DNA from: Wurfbainia villosa
Taxonomy: Eukaryota; Streptophyta; Magnoliopsida; Zingiberales; Zingiberaceae
Direction: 5' to 3'
Assembly (NCBI GenBank): GCA_025175895.1
Contig: CM045991.1
Span: 90,321,174 to 90,385,173, forward strand
DNA length: 64,000 nucleotides
Shown: piece after piece, positions 22,050-33,401 of the stretch
Layout of the letters: the number at the start of each line of letters is the position of its first letter
Position numbering within the stretch: the stretch's first letter is position 1
Notes under the pieces: model-generated
Databases searched by the model: none
Seen by the model: only the letters and a program-made list of their open reading frames with translations
What the model was told of the DNA's origin: nothing
Position numbers and translations under genes: made by a program

Positions 22050-22585
22050 ACCCAGAGGAATGCGCCGTAAGAAGTGACTTCGAAATATATGCACCGTGAT
22101 AGGCGACTTTGCCAAGATGCACCGTGATAGATGACTTTGTTGAAATGCACCGTGATAGGTGACTTTGCTGAAATGCACCGTGATAGGCAACTTAGAAATA
22201 TGTGCGCTATGATAGGTGACTTAGAAGAAATGCATGTGATAGGCGACTTTGAAATATGTGTGCTGTGATAGGAGACTTTGAAGAAACACGCCGTGATAGG
22301 AGACTTTGAAATATATGCACTGTGATAGACGACTTTAAAAAATGTGTGCCATGATAGGCGACTTAGAAATATATGTGTTGTGATAGGTGACTTAGAAATA
22401 TATGCACCGTGATAGGCGACCATGAAATATGTGCGCTATAATAGATGACTTGGAAATATATGCGCCATGATAGGCGGCTTTGAGAAACATATGCACCGTG
22501 ATAGGCGACCTTGAAATATGTGCACCATGATAGGTGACTTGGAAATATATGCACCGTGATAGGCGACTTTGAGAAATAATGCCTG
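22050..22585. repeat. 28-31 bp tandem repeat, about 18 copies, in gypsy A 3' region
   Basis: The unit is GCACCGTGATAGGCGACTTT followed by GAAATATAT or a near form. About 18 copies follow one another with scattered substitutions and length steps of one to three bases. It lies between the end of pol and the antisense gene. The open frames across it on the minus strand (YHSAYISKSPIT repeats) merely read through the repeat. Confidence 0.92.
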
Positions 22586-22659
22586 CAACAATGAGAGAGA
22601 CTTATTATTCAAGAAAAAAGGAATATTACATACCCTCTGGCCATTAGTCATTACACATG

Positions 22660-25600
22660 ATAAAGCCGTAAATGGAAAGCGTTCCATGGCCAAGTGAACT
22701 CTTTCCCCTCACTATCTTGAAGATAATAAGCTCCTGAGCTGAGCTTCTTAATAACTTTATAAGAACCCTCCCATCGGGGTGACAATTTATGAACCTCCCT
22801 TGCTAGCTAGATCTTCTTCCATACGAAGTCACCTGGCTAAAAGGAGTGAGGCATAACCTTCTTATTGTAAGCCTGAGCTATCTTTCGCCGAAAGGTATCC
22901 ATTCGGCTGGCAGTGTTTTCTTGTGTCTCGATTACTAAGTCTAATCCTGTCAATCTTTTCTCATCATTGTTGCCATTGCCCAAGGCATAAGCAGAAACCC
23001 TTGGTGAACCCATGACAATTTCAATCGGGACAAGGGCTTCAGAGTCGTAGACCAGATGAAAAGGGGTGAGGCCTGTACTATCTTTGGGAGTTGTTCGGTA
23101 TGCCCATAAAATACTTGGCAACTCCTCAACCCAACTTCTCCCCTATGTGGTCCAGCTTGATTTTAAGTCCCCGAATTAGCTCCCAGTTGGTGACTTCAAC
23201 TTACCCATTGCTTTGGGTATAAGCTACTGAAGTGAAGGCTTGCTAAATCTCTAGCTCCTGGCACCATTCTTTGATTTTTTGGCCTTGTAATTGTCGACCA
23301 TTATCTGAGACTAGCCTTCGAGGAATGCCGAATCGGCAAACTATGATTTTCCAGAGAAACTTTAATACAACCACCTCGGTTATCTTGGCCAGTGGTTCTT
23401 CCTTTACCTATTTTGAAAAATAGTCTACAACAACTAATAGAAACTTCTTCTGATTCGGTCCAATTGGTAATGGACTTACTATGTTTATTCCCCATTGGTC
23501 AAAGGGGCATGATATTATGGACACAATGAGCGGCATCTTTCTGGAGGGTTGGCCAAAATATTCGGCCAATAGAATCTTCTGAGCTAAGGATGTTTCTCCT
23601 GAATGGTTCCCACAACAACCTTCATGTACTTCTCTCATAACATAATCAGCTTCTTCTGGGCCGAGATACTTGAGCAAGGGACGAGCGAAAGCTCACTTGT
23701 ATAAAATGTCTCCGATTAAGACAAATCGGGCCCCTCTTTTCTTTATGATTTGCGCCTCAACTTTGTCATATAGTAATATTTCCCTCTTCAGATAATCTAT
23801 CAGAGGATCTCTCTAATTCGGAGGGCTTCTCGGCGTATTCTGATCCTGATCTATCTGAGCAACAAGATGAGTCTTGGCTAGTGAGTCCTCTAGGCTCCAG
23901 GTGGTAAGTGCACTGGACATGCGAGCCAACTCGTCGGCTTTTTGATTATCCCCCCGAGGGATCTTATGAAGAGTCACCTCTTGGAACTCCATTTCCAACT
24001 TGTGGTAAGCTTGTATATAGAGATGGAGTCGCTGATTGTTGGTGTCGAATGATCCTTTAACTTGCTCTACAATCATCTGTGAATCGGAATGTAAGATTAT
24101 CCGAGAAGCTCCGACATGACGAGCCACCCAAAGACCAACCAGTAAGGCTTCATATTCGACTTCGTTGTTGGAGGCCTAGAAACTGATCTGCACAACTATT
24201 CAGATCATGTCTTTTTGAAGGGATATTAACAACACTCCGACACCGCTTCCTTGCTTAGTAACCGAACCATCAACATATATTTTCCATACCTCATTCTTCT
24301 CGGATCTGGGTGTCTTGGCTAAGAAATTCGCCAGTACTTGTCCTTTGAGAGCTGTCCGAGGTTGGTACTGAATATCATACTTGGCTAATTCTGTGGTCCA
24401 TTTGATCAAGCAACCAGAGGCTTCGAGATTGGTTAATATTCTCCCAAAGCTGCTATTGGTCAATACTGTGACCGGATGTGATAAGAAATAGGGGAGAAGC
24501 CTTCGACCCATTATGAGAAGAGCAAGCACCAATTTCTCCAATGTAGTATATCAACTTTCAGCAGCTTTTAGCAGGTGGCTAATGAAATAAATTGGGAATT
24601 GCTTACCATCCTCCTGCCGAATTAAGACGGATGCCACAACTTCTTTGGATGTAGCCAAGTATAATTGTAAGTTTTCTCCCGCCATTGGCTTTGCTAGCGT
24701 AGGTAGTTCAAATATGTATTGCTTTAGCTCCATGAAGGCCTTCTTGCACTTTTCATCCCATGAAAACCAAGTCAACTTGCGGAGTATCTTAAAAAAGGGT
24801 AAACTCCACTCAGCTGACTTAGGGATGAACCGTGAAAGGGCTATTATTTGTCCCAATAGCCTTTGTTCTTCTTTGGTATTTCGGGGAGAAATCATATTTT
24901 GCAAGCCGTGGGCTTTCTTGGGATTGACTTCAATACCCCTCTCAGTTACAATATAGCCGAGAAATCTGCCATTTCTGACACCGAATAAGCATTTTCTAGG
25001 ATTTAACATATTGGCATAGTGTGCTGAATGTCTCAATCATGTCTTTAACAATGTCTTCGACCTTGGTGGATTTGATGAGAATATCATCTATATATACTTC
25101 AATATTTCGACCAATTTGTGACCGAAAGACCTTGTCCATCAGCCTCTGGTAAGTTGCTCCAGCATTCTTTAATCCGAATGGCATAACTTTGTAGCAAAAA
25201 GTGCCATCCGCCGTGACGAAGCTAACTTTTTCTTGATCCTCTTGTGCTAATGGGATTTGATGGTACCCCTGATATGCATCTAACATACAAATTAACTCAC
25301 ATCCTGCTGTAGAATCAACTAGCTGATCTATCCGAGGCAAGGGGTATCAATCTTTAGGGCATGCTTTATTGAGATCTCGGAAGTCTATACATACCCTCCA
25401 ATTACCTCCTCGCTTAGGTACTAATACAATATTTGATAGGCATTCAGGTAATTGGACCGCTCGGATATATCCAGCTTGTAGTAGCTTTTGTATCTCAATG
25501 CGGATGATTTGGTCTTTTTTTGGGCCAAAGTGCCTTCTCTTTTGCTTCACCGGTCGAGCTCCAGGGAGAATGTTCAACCGATGCTCCATTACAGCTCGAG

Positions 25601-25845
25601 AAATGCCTCGGTTTCGCTCTTCGGGCCAAGTGAAGACATCCCAGTTGTTTGAAAGGCAGTTGACCACCCTTTGCTTTAGCTCGGATAGTAAATCAGCAGC
25701 AATTCGGACAACTCAACTAGGTTGATCTGGCCATATTCGTACAACTTCATCTTCACCCAATGGCTCCTCTTGGAGGGTGTAGACTTCCATGCCTTCAATC
25801 TTCTAGCTCTTCTTAGGACCTGTCAGACTTCCTCCACGTAACATT
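22660..25845 (-). pseudogene. pol: Pol of gypsy A: reverse transcriptase, two RNase H domains, integrase (broken)
   Basis: Minus-strand pieces are reverse transcriptase (25667-24996; WRVCIDFRDLNKACPKD, LDAYQGYHQIPL, catalytic VYIDDILIKS), the RNase H domain native to gypsy pol (25036-24200), a second RNase H (24127-23813; ILHSDSQMIVEQVKG, NQKADELARMSS), and integrase (23677-22837). The integrase has zinc-finger remnants, the DFS-type core region WGINIVSP and the ILWAYRTT segment, ending in a WEGSYKV-like tail near 22700. Several stops and frameshifts occur, for example TGA after CPKD near 25343. The dual RNase H arrangement is diagnostic for the Tat lineage. The N-terminal side is cut at 25845 by T2. 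Confidence 0.88.
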
Positions 25846-27296
25846 TGTTGGGGAATTGATCGTCGCTAGAGGGGGGGGGTGAATAGGGTGTCGTGTTCGT
25901 CTACAATCGTTATTAGCGCAGCGGAAATACAAAATAGCAATAACGAAATACAACAAACAATAACAATGCACAATGACACACCAATATAACATGGTTCAAA
26001 ACCTTAGGGTTCTTACTCCACGGATTGGGCTCGAATGAGCCCTAGCGATGCAAACAACACCACTAAGTAATAATACTCCTTTTTGACAACAAGTCGGAGG
26101 CGGAGAAACCTCTTACAATGATTATAAAAGTAATACACAACAAATACAAGAATACACTAAAATGCAAGTAAATAAAACTTTACAAAGAGCTTTTGATTGC
26201 TTGATCTTTGGTTGCTTGAGAAGAGCCTTGAAGGTCTGGATTGCAGTAGCAAATCCCCTCCAAATCGCCTCAAAGAACCTTAGCCAAATCCTCCTCCACG
26301 AACTCCTTTTAAAGCTTCATCTTGGGCTGGATTCCGCCTAGCAGTCGACTGATCGAGACCATCAGTTGACTATTCCTGTAGCCGTTGTGAGACAATGACT
26401 TAATCCACGTTGGATAAGTTCCAACGGATACAATCGATGATCAGCTATCGGCGTTGCTCGTAAACTGATCATTAGTTGGCGCCCATCCATGGCGATCGGT
26501 GCTCAACATCGCTGATCGCCCATATCGTGATCGATTGCGGCTATTTCCTACGATCGAACATCACCAACTCGAAAGCGATTCGACTAGCCATAATCGATCG
26601 CGCACGAGTCAACTTGGCTGCCAAGTGTCAAAACACTTGACCAATCAACTGGTCCAAAGCCCCAGTCGACTGATAACCTCAAACATGAGATTTAACCCAA
26701 AGTATGATGCCCTCGTACTTGCTAGACTACCCTTAGCCTAGACCTAAGCCTTCTAGCCAACTCCGTCAGCCTCACGCCTATCGGATCCATCCAAGTCATC
26801 CATGACTTGTTCATTCATAAGCTAGCCTTCAAGTGCTTCCATCGGCTATTGTCATGCTAAGTTAGTCTATACCGCCAAGGCATATTAGGCTTACGCTGCC
26901 AAGCCTACCGCTTGGACTTTACGTCGCCAACCATTGAACTTATGCTGCCAAGACTCCACCCTTGGACTTTACGCCGCCAATATCACCCCTTGGACTTTCC
27001 TTGCCAACCCATGTTGGACTTTCCAATTGCCAAGACTCAAGCTTGGACTTTCCCTTGCCAAGACCCATGCTTGGACATTCCAATTGTATGGTCAACCTCA
27101 TGTCAACCATATAGTCAAACAATGGTCAAACCATCATCAAACATCAAAATACCCCTTAAGTCAAACTCGAGTCCGGTCAAACATGACCCGGGTCGATTGC
27201 ACCTAACAATCTCCCCAAAACATTATCAAACATCAAAACACTACTCGAGTCAAACTCGAGTCTGGTCAATCGTGACCTAGGTCGATTGCACTAACA
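25846..27296 (-). repeat. 3' LTR of T2 (1451 bp)
   Basis: Plus-strand ends are TGTTGGGGAATTG and GATTGCACTAACA. It matches 30906-32435 except around 26430-26610, where GATCG-rich sequence stands in place of the longer CAGTCGACTG-type sequence of the other LTR. It contains hairpin units (26885-27075). Confidence 0.9.
27190..27296 (-). repeat. Duplicated LTR head in T2 3' LTR
   Basis: On the element strand an LTR-like start is followed about 88 bases later by GGGGAGAT then TGTTAGGTGCAATCG, a second purine tract and LTR start. The 5' LTR shows the same duplication (32335-32435, offset 88), so it was present before insertion. Confidence 0.8.
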
Positions 27297-27312
27297 ATAT
27301 CCCCCTTTTTGA
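27297..27312 (-). other. Polypurine tract of T2
   Basis: Element-strand AAAAAAGGGGGATAT abuts the LTR start TGTTAGTGCAATCG. Confidence 0.8.
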
Positions 27313-29163
27313 TGTTTGACAAAAATCACAAACACCTTTGAGTTAGTCTACCTAACTCAAATCTCATTACCAATTCTCACAAATTGGTAATCCCGTTAAT
27401 TCTCCCATAACTTCTCCCGTTAATTCTCTCCCTTTTTGATATACATCAAAAAGGTTCTCCCCAAGGAGGTCAATGTCTCATATCCTAATGAGATCTTACA
27501 ATCTCCCCTTGGTCCAAAAACACCTAGGATGCCTTCACTCTTCCTAGTGATAAGTCCCATATCACTCAAGAGAAGCAATCCTACAAATCTCCCAATTTCC
27601 AAATTGGACATCTCACATTCTCAAAATTCTCTCCCTCATGAGGAAGAACACATCCATCATCCCATGATGGATAACCTCTCCCTAAAGGCTTGCTCCCCCT
27701 TGACCATTGCACCAATAATGTTCTTGGAGAGTCCCTAAGCCTATAGGAATACTAGACCATCAAAATTAAGATTAAAAGATCAACCTTGAACTTTTACACA
27801 TCTTAAAATTGATACACACCCTAAACAACTCTCCTAATCCATATCCAATGAATTTTCACCCTTTCTAATACTTTCCAAAGCATATCCTTTAGGAGTAGTT
27901 AGGGTAGCCTAACATAGCTGAAACCAGTCTAAATAAACTTTGTTTACCCGAAATCAGCTATGGAAGTCGACTCTTACAGTCACCAATCGACTGCCATATG
28001 CATCAGTCGACTGCCATCAAACAGCAGTCGATTGATATCTGCAAAATGCAGAAATAAAAAATCAAAAATGGATTTTCAAAATTCATAAGTAATTATACAT
28101 AATACGAAAAATCACGAAAATTCATATGTATAATACTTATGACAAATACAATGGGTGAAAAATATTTAAAAATTATTTTACTTATAAAATAATGAGTTTG
28201 ACACAAAGTTCAAAACCATTGAAAAGTTCAATGTTTTAGCCCTACTTTGTATCAATTTCATCAATGGTGATTGCTATCAAAAGATCGACTTCACCAAGAT
28301 TTTCTAAAATGATTTTAAAATATTTCTAAAAACCTATATTGGATCATGATCAATGGGCTCAATGCACATGACTTGCACATGAGCTTTCCCTATGATCCAC
28401 CCATGATATATGATGAGTTTGAGTTCATCTATATGCAAAAGCTATGCATCTTGAACTTAACTAATTTTCTAGCATTTCACATGTATCTAGGGTGTATGAA
28501 AACACACACAAGTCAATTTGATATGAGATGTGGGCTTTGGTTATCCTAATCTAAGGCCTCATGCATTTTCTAAGGTAACACTACTTGATTCCCTTATACA
28601 TGAGACTTCAAGTCATGCCAATTGTCCTTAACTCAATTTTCATTAAACCTAAATGTATGAAATATGATCATGGCATAAATATAACATAAACAAGCATGGC
28701 CAATGATCATGATGTCATGACATATGATTAAATATAAATATACATGACATAAACCTTAAACCTAAGCATGATCATGACATATTATATGATAAAAATAAAT
28801 ATAATGTCATGACATGGTATATGGCAAATAAAGCATGAAAAATAAGATATAAAGGTATATGATACCTAAATTTTAGTGTTAATTATCATTTGTTAAAATT
28901 AAACCCATTTTGCCATATTATCACTAATCCCCCATGTGTGCCAAGAATCCAAAATGACACACCATGACTCTAAGACATAAATTGTGCCAATTTGATTGAT
29001 TTTTCATAGTACTCAAAATATATTGGCACATCCTAAAAACCTTTAGGATTTACATTCAAACCTATTTCTAAGGTATCCATAACCTTGAAAATGACCTAGA
29101 GTGTCACTTTACCATGGTTAGATTAACTACCCATCTATTTAAAGTTGGCACAACCTAACCCAT
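27313..29163 (-). other. Conserved non-coding 3' region of T2
   Basis: It is the counterpart of 6252-8145 in T1. It contains shared stretches such as the CAGTCGATTG-type sites near 27965-28035 followed by DNA related to GAAATCAGC, and several internal purine tracts. No coding domain is seen. Confidence 0.7.
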
Positions 29164-30833
29164 TTAGCATGAATCGATCACGCTCCTAGGAACCCAAAAC
29201 CTATTTGAGATCCTTGGGTTTACCAGGTATTTCTTAGGGATAACTTTCCTAGACACCCTCCTAATGACACTTCTAGGCTTGGTAGCCTTGGTCATTTGGG
29301 TCTTGTCTAGGTTAACTCTAGGGGTGACTCCCCTTGTAACCTTCTTAGTGGCTTCTCTAGGTTTCTTCGAAACCCTAGCCACTAGGCACCTACCATGGTC
29401 AACTCTAGGAATGACTTCCCTGGTGACCTTGGTTTTCCTAGAACTAGGTTTAGTTCCATAATCAAATGGAACATTGTGGTAAGTAGGCATTACCTTCTTA
29501 AACATAGGCTTGTGACCCAAACCTTGCCTCCTAGATGGTTCTTGCCTCTTACACCCTAGGTTTTGACTTTTAGACCCTTGTGTTTGATTTTGCATAATCC
29601 TAAGGGTCTTCTCAAGTTTTTCAAGCCTTGACCTCAAGGCTTGGTTTTCTAACTCTAATTTCTCTAATTTAGTGGGCCTATTATTTCCTTGAGTATTCTT
29701 TCCCTTCTTAGGCATATGTCTATCTTTCTTAGCATTAAAGCCTAAATGATCTTCTATTTTCTTAATACTTGCCTTAGGTAAAATTGTTTTAGGGATATTA
29801 GTCCCAAATTTCTCCTTATTCCTAACATGACAAGACTTTGCACCTAAGCAATAAAATTTACTATTTCTAGCATGCTCTTTATGATAAATAGCAAGATTAC
29901 TTCTACCATGTTTATGAACATTAAAATGTGAAGGTGCATTATTGAAATATACCTTAGGGTTCGCTTTAGAAGCTCCCCATACATGTGTAGCTCATTCTTG
30001 TCCCTTCTTCTTCCCTCTAGGGAATTGACTTCTATAGTGTTCCGGTTGTTGGCATTTGAAGCAAATGACATGCTCTTTGCTCTTCTTAGCAGGGACGTCG
30101 GTATCCTTGACCTTTGGTGTCGGTTGAGCCTTCTTAACCTTCTTCGGACACTTGCTCTTGTAGTGTCCGACTTCCCTACACTCAAAGCAAATTATATGAT
30201 TTTTATTTTTGACTAAATTGCTTGAGTTACCTAGGGTGGTAATGAGGGCCTCTTGAGCTTGTTCATCACTTCTCCCGGAAGTAAATGACTCTTCTTGCTC
30301 TTGCCCTTGGTCAGGAGTAGATGGTCTCTCCTCCCCCTCAAACCTTGAAGTAGAGGTTTCCTTCAATTCTTCCTCTTCCACTGCCTCTTTCTCCTTGGAT
30401 GTCGAACACCCCTCGACCTCCGAATTCTCACTTTATTTTGAGGATGAGCTTGCTTCTTTGGCCTCTTCCTCAAATTGAGCCGAAGATGATTCTTCATGAA
30501 GCTTGGCCACTTCGCTCCAAAATTCCTTTGTATTCTTGTATTCACCTAACTTGGACACAATATCATTAGGAATTAAATCAATCAAGAATTTTATTACCTT
30601 ATTACTTCTCTCGAATTCTTGATGTTGTTCCTCGGTCCACTTTTTCATTTTGAGAAATCCTCCCTTAGGCCTTCTTGGAAACTTGAATCCTTCCATCAAG
30701 GTGACCCTTCAAAGTCCCTCATCATGATGAAGTCTTCAATCCTTGCCTTCCATTGATTGAAGCTTTCTCGTCCATAGGGTGCATACGGGACCGACGTGTT
30801 GATATCCCATTCCAATGTTTCTTGAAAATCCAT
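29164..30833 (-). pseudogene. gag: Gag-like protein of T2, broken
   Basis: The ATG at 30833 opens MDFQETLEWDINTSVPYAPYG. A 4-base loss near codon 48 (after MMRDFEG) shifts the frame. A TAA near 30435 and a TGA near 29990 follow. The first zinc knuckle CFECREVGHYKSKC is intact, while the second reads CFKCQQPEHYRSQF, its last Cys replaced by Phe. The coiled coil (LELENQALRSRLEKLEKTL) and basic repeat tail ending FWVPRSVIDS match T1. The protein cannot be made whole. Confidence 0.85.
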
Positions 30834-30892
30834 TTTCTTCTTCACCCTCTAGCGATGCTCCCTTAGTTGTTAAACCTTGAAGAGCGACTTCA

Positions 30893-30903
30893 CTCTGATA
30901 CCA
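30893..30903 (-). other. Primer-binding site of T2
   Basis: CTCTGATACCA on the plus strand is TGGTATCAGAG on the element strand, two bases from the LTR. Confidence 0.88.
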
Positions 30904-30905
30904 CT

Positions 30906-32435
30906 TGTTGGGGAATTGATCGTCACTAGAGGGGGGGGGAGGTGAATAACGTGTCACCGTTGCTTGATGGAATTTGATCGTGCTTGTCTATAATCGTTAT
31001 TAGCGCAGTGGAAATACAAAATAGCAATAACGAAATACAACAAACAACAACAATACACAATGGCATGCCAATATGGTTGGGAACCTTAGGGTTCCTACTT
31101 CACGGATTGGGCTCGAATGAGCCCTAGCGATGCAAACAACACCGCTAAGTAACAATACTCATTCTCGACAACAAGTCGGAGGCGGAGAAACCTCTTACAA
31201 TGATTACAAAAGTAATACACAACAAATACAAGAAAATATACTAAAATGCAAGTAAAGAAAACTTTACAAAGAGATTTTGATTGCTTAAGAAGAGCCTTAA
31301 AGGTTTGGATTGCAGCAGTAAATCCCCTCCAAATCGCCTCAAAAAACCTTAGCCAAATCCTCCTCTATGAGCTCCTTTTAAAGCTTCACCTCAGGCTGGA
31401 TTTTGCCAAATAGTCGACTGATCAAGACCATCAATCGACTGCTTCTGTAGCCGTTGTGAGACAACGACTTAATCCACATTGGATAAGTTCCAACGGATAC
31501 ACTGGCAATCGGCTGCCATAACCCAACAGTCGAATGCCAGGGTCGTAGCCGACTGGCCAGTCGGCTACCAAGCGTTATGTGCTCGTAACCCTGACCATCA
31601 GTTGACTACCCATCCATGGTAATCAACTGCTCAAGCCATCAGTCAACTGCCCAATGCTGACAGTCAATTGCCAGGCTATTTTCTGTAGTCGAACATCAGT
31701 CGACTCTAAGCAGTTCGACTAGCCATAATCCCAGTCGACTGCCACGAGTCAACTTGGCTGCCAAGTGTCAAAACACTTGACCAATCGACTGGTCCAAAGC
31801 CCCAATCGACTGATAACCTCAAACATGAGGTTTAACCCCAAGTATGCTGCCCTCGTACTTGCTAGACCACCCTTAGCCTAGACCTAAGCCTTATAGCCAC
31901 CTCCGTCAGCCTCACGCCTATCAGATCTCTCCAAGTCATCCATGACTTGTTCATCCATACGCTAGCCTTCAGGTGCTTCCATTGGCTATTGTCATGCTAA
32001 GTTGGTCTATACTGCCAAGGCACATTAGGCTTACGCTGCCAAGCCTATTGCTTGGACTTTACGCCGTCAACCATTGAACTTATGCTGCCAAGACTCCACC
32101 CTTAGATTTTATGCCGCCAATATCACCCCTTGGATTTTCCTTGCCAACCCATGTTGGACTTTCCAATTGCCAAGACTCAAGCTTGGACTTTCCCTTGCCA
32201 AGACTCATGCTTGGACTTTCCAATTGTATGATCAATCCCATGTTAACCATATAGTCAAACAATGGTCATACCATCGTCAAACATCAAAATACCCCTCGAG
32301 TCAAACTCGAGTTTGGTCAAACATGACCTAGGTCGATTGCACCAACAATCTCCCCAAAATATTGTCAAACATCAAAACACTACTCGAGTCAAACTCGAGT
32401 TTGGTCAATCGTGACTTGGGCCGATTGCACCAACA
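30906..32435 (-). repeat. 5' LTR of T2 (1530 bp)
   Basis: Plus-strand ends are TGTTGGGGAATTG and GATTGCACCAACA. It carries CAGTCGACTG (31732-31741) and many near forms between 31400 and 31810, hairpin units, and the 88-base duplicated head at 32335-32435. Confidence 0.9.
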
Positions 32436-32665
32436 ACATCTTCGGGCTGCCTTTTGATCTCCCACAGCTTCACCCACTTGATTGTTCATGGGGAATTGAT
32501 CTTTTGAAGATAGGTGGATATGACAGATTCGAAGGAATGCAATGCTGGCCTTCCCAAAATAACGTTGTAAGCCGAGGCAACATCTACCACCGTAAAACTG
32601 GTAATTCAGGTCCGACGGAGGGGCTCTTCTCCCAGGGATAAGGGTAAATCAATTCTGTCGATCGT
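32436..32665 (-). pseudogene. pol: Gypsy A protease C-terminal part
   Basis: Minus-strand translation includes SFTVVDVASAYNVILGRPAL followed by HSFESVISTYLQKINSP, the end of a gypsy aspartic protease. An in-frame stop precedes it (LRRT*ITS). It joins 25845 once T2 is removed. At about 32666 it stops abruptly at copia C sequence; the catalytic part and gag are deleted. Confidence 0.8.
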
Positions 32666-32837
32666 AAACCATAATAGAAAACAAGTCCAAGCATGGGTCC
32701 CTAAGATCGCTTTAATTTCACAATTAGGATCTAATAAGTACTGGGTTCCCAAGGACCAAATCCACTATGTGGATAGAGCAAATCGATTCGATGGTACAGG
32801 GGGAGCTAGTACTAAATTTGTTTTTTTAATTACTTGA
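32666..32837 (+). pseudogene. gag: Gag C-terminal fragment of C
   Basis: It encodes QVQAWVPKI, NKYWVPKDQIHYVDRA and a GGAS end before TGA at 32835. These match the end of D gag (RVQAWVPK, NKYWIPQDQVHYVD). The W/Y-W-V-P motif also ends the T gag proteins. The upstream part of the gene is deleted. Confidence 0.75.
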
Positions 32838-33401
32838 AATTAGACCTTGCATGCTTAGGTATTTTGTTTTAATTTTTAAAATGACTGGATAGGGTCAATA
32901 ACTCATCAATCTTGACAACATAGTACTAAGACGCGGCGAGATGATAGTATGTTAGGGAAATGAAGTCTTGTGCGTCGGAACTAGATAAGGCATATCTAGC
33001 TTGGTGCACTCGACTAAGTCGAACAAGCTGAAGCTACCTCGCCGTATCCTTAACTAGTTAGAACAGGAAGTAATCTTAAGTGACTCGAGTAATCGATTTC
33101 TTGAATTTGGATTTATCTAAGGAAGTTGTCATTGTTCTGATCAAAGAAGGCCTTTGTGCCTTGCCATGACTTGGAAGCCAATTTCTCAAAAAAGTTACTT
33201 GACGAGCTAAGGGTTAAATCCAAATCTAACCCAAGGTTGATTAGTTTCAATTCACTAAATCTAAACAAGTAAAATTGAAGTCATCTCAACAACATTTAAG
33301 GTTAACATGTTTGATAATGTAAAAAAGGTGAGATGACTATTAGGCTAAAATATTCAACCAACTTAAAATTCCAATATCTGGTCGAACTACTATATGTGTA
33401 G
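32838..33401 (+). other. Spacer between gag and protease in C (intron candidate)
   Basis: This 560-base stretch has no open coding sequence and is conserved with D (about 47459-47945), including CGGCGAGATGATAGTA and GGCATATCTAGCTTGG-type blocks. It ends CTATATGTGTAG directly before the in-frame protease start GATCAATGGATG, which resembles a splice acceptor. Splicing between gag and pol is known in plant copia elements; here it is inference only. Confidence 0.5.

Larger units (their letters stand above)
25846..32435 (-). mobile_element. T2: gag-only LTR retrotransposon, minus strand, inside gypsy A
   Basis: The LTRs are 25846-27296 (3') and 30906-32435 (5'). The flanks ACATT and ACATC form a 5-bp target duplication with one change, and gypsy A pol reads into protease across the insertion. 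The interior has a gag relic and about 1.85 kb of non-coding DNA, with no pol. It belongs to the same family as T1 and T3. Both LTRs carry a duplicated head. Confidence 0.9.

Noticed and set aside
22050..22585. Regular repeats that could suggest a CRISPR array
   Set aside because: The units abut with no unique spacers and drift in sequence. The context is a plant gypsy element, so it is a minisatellite.
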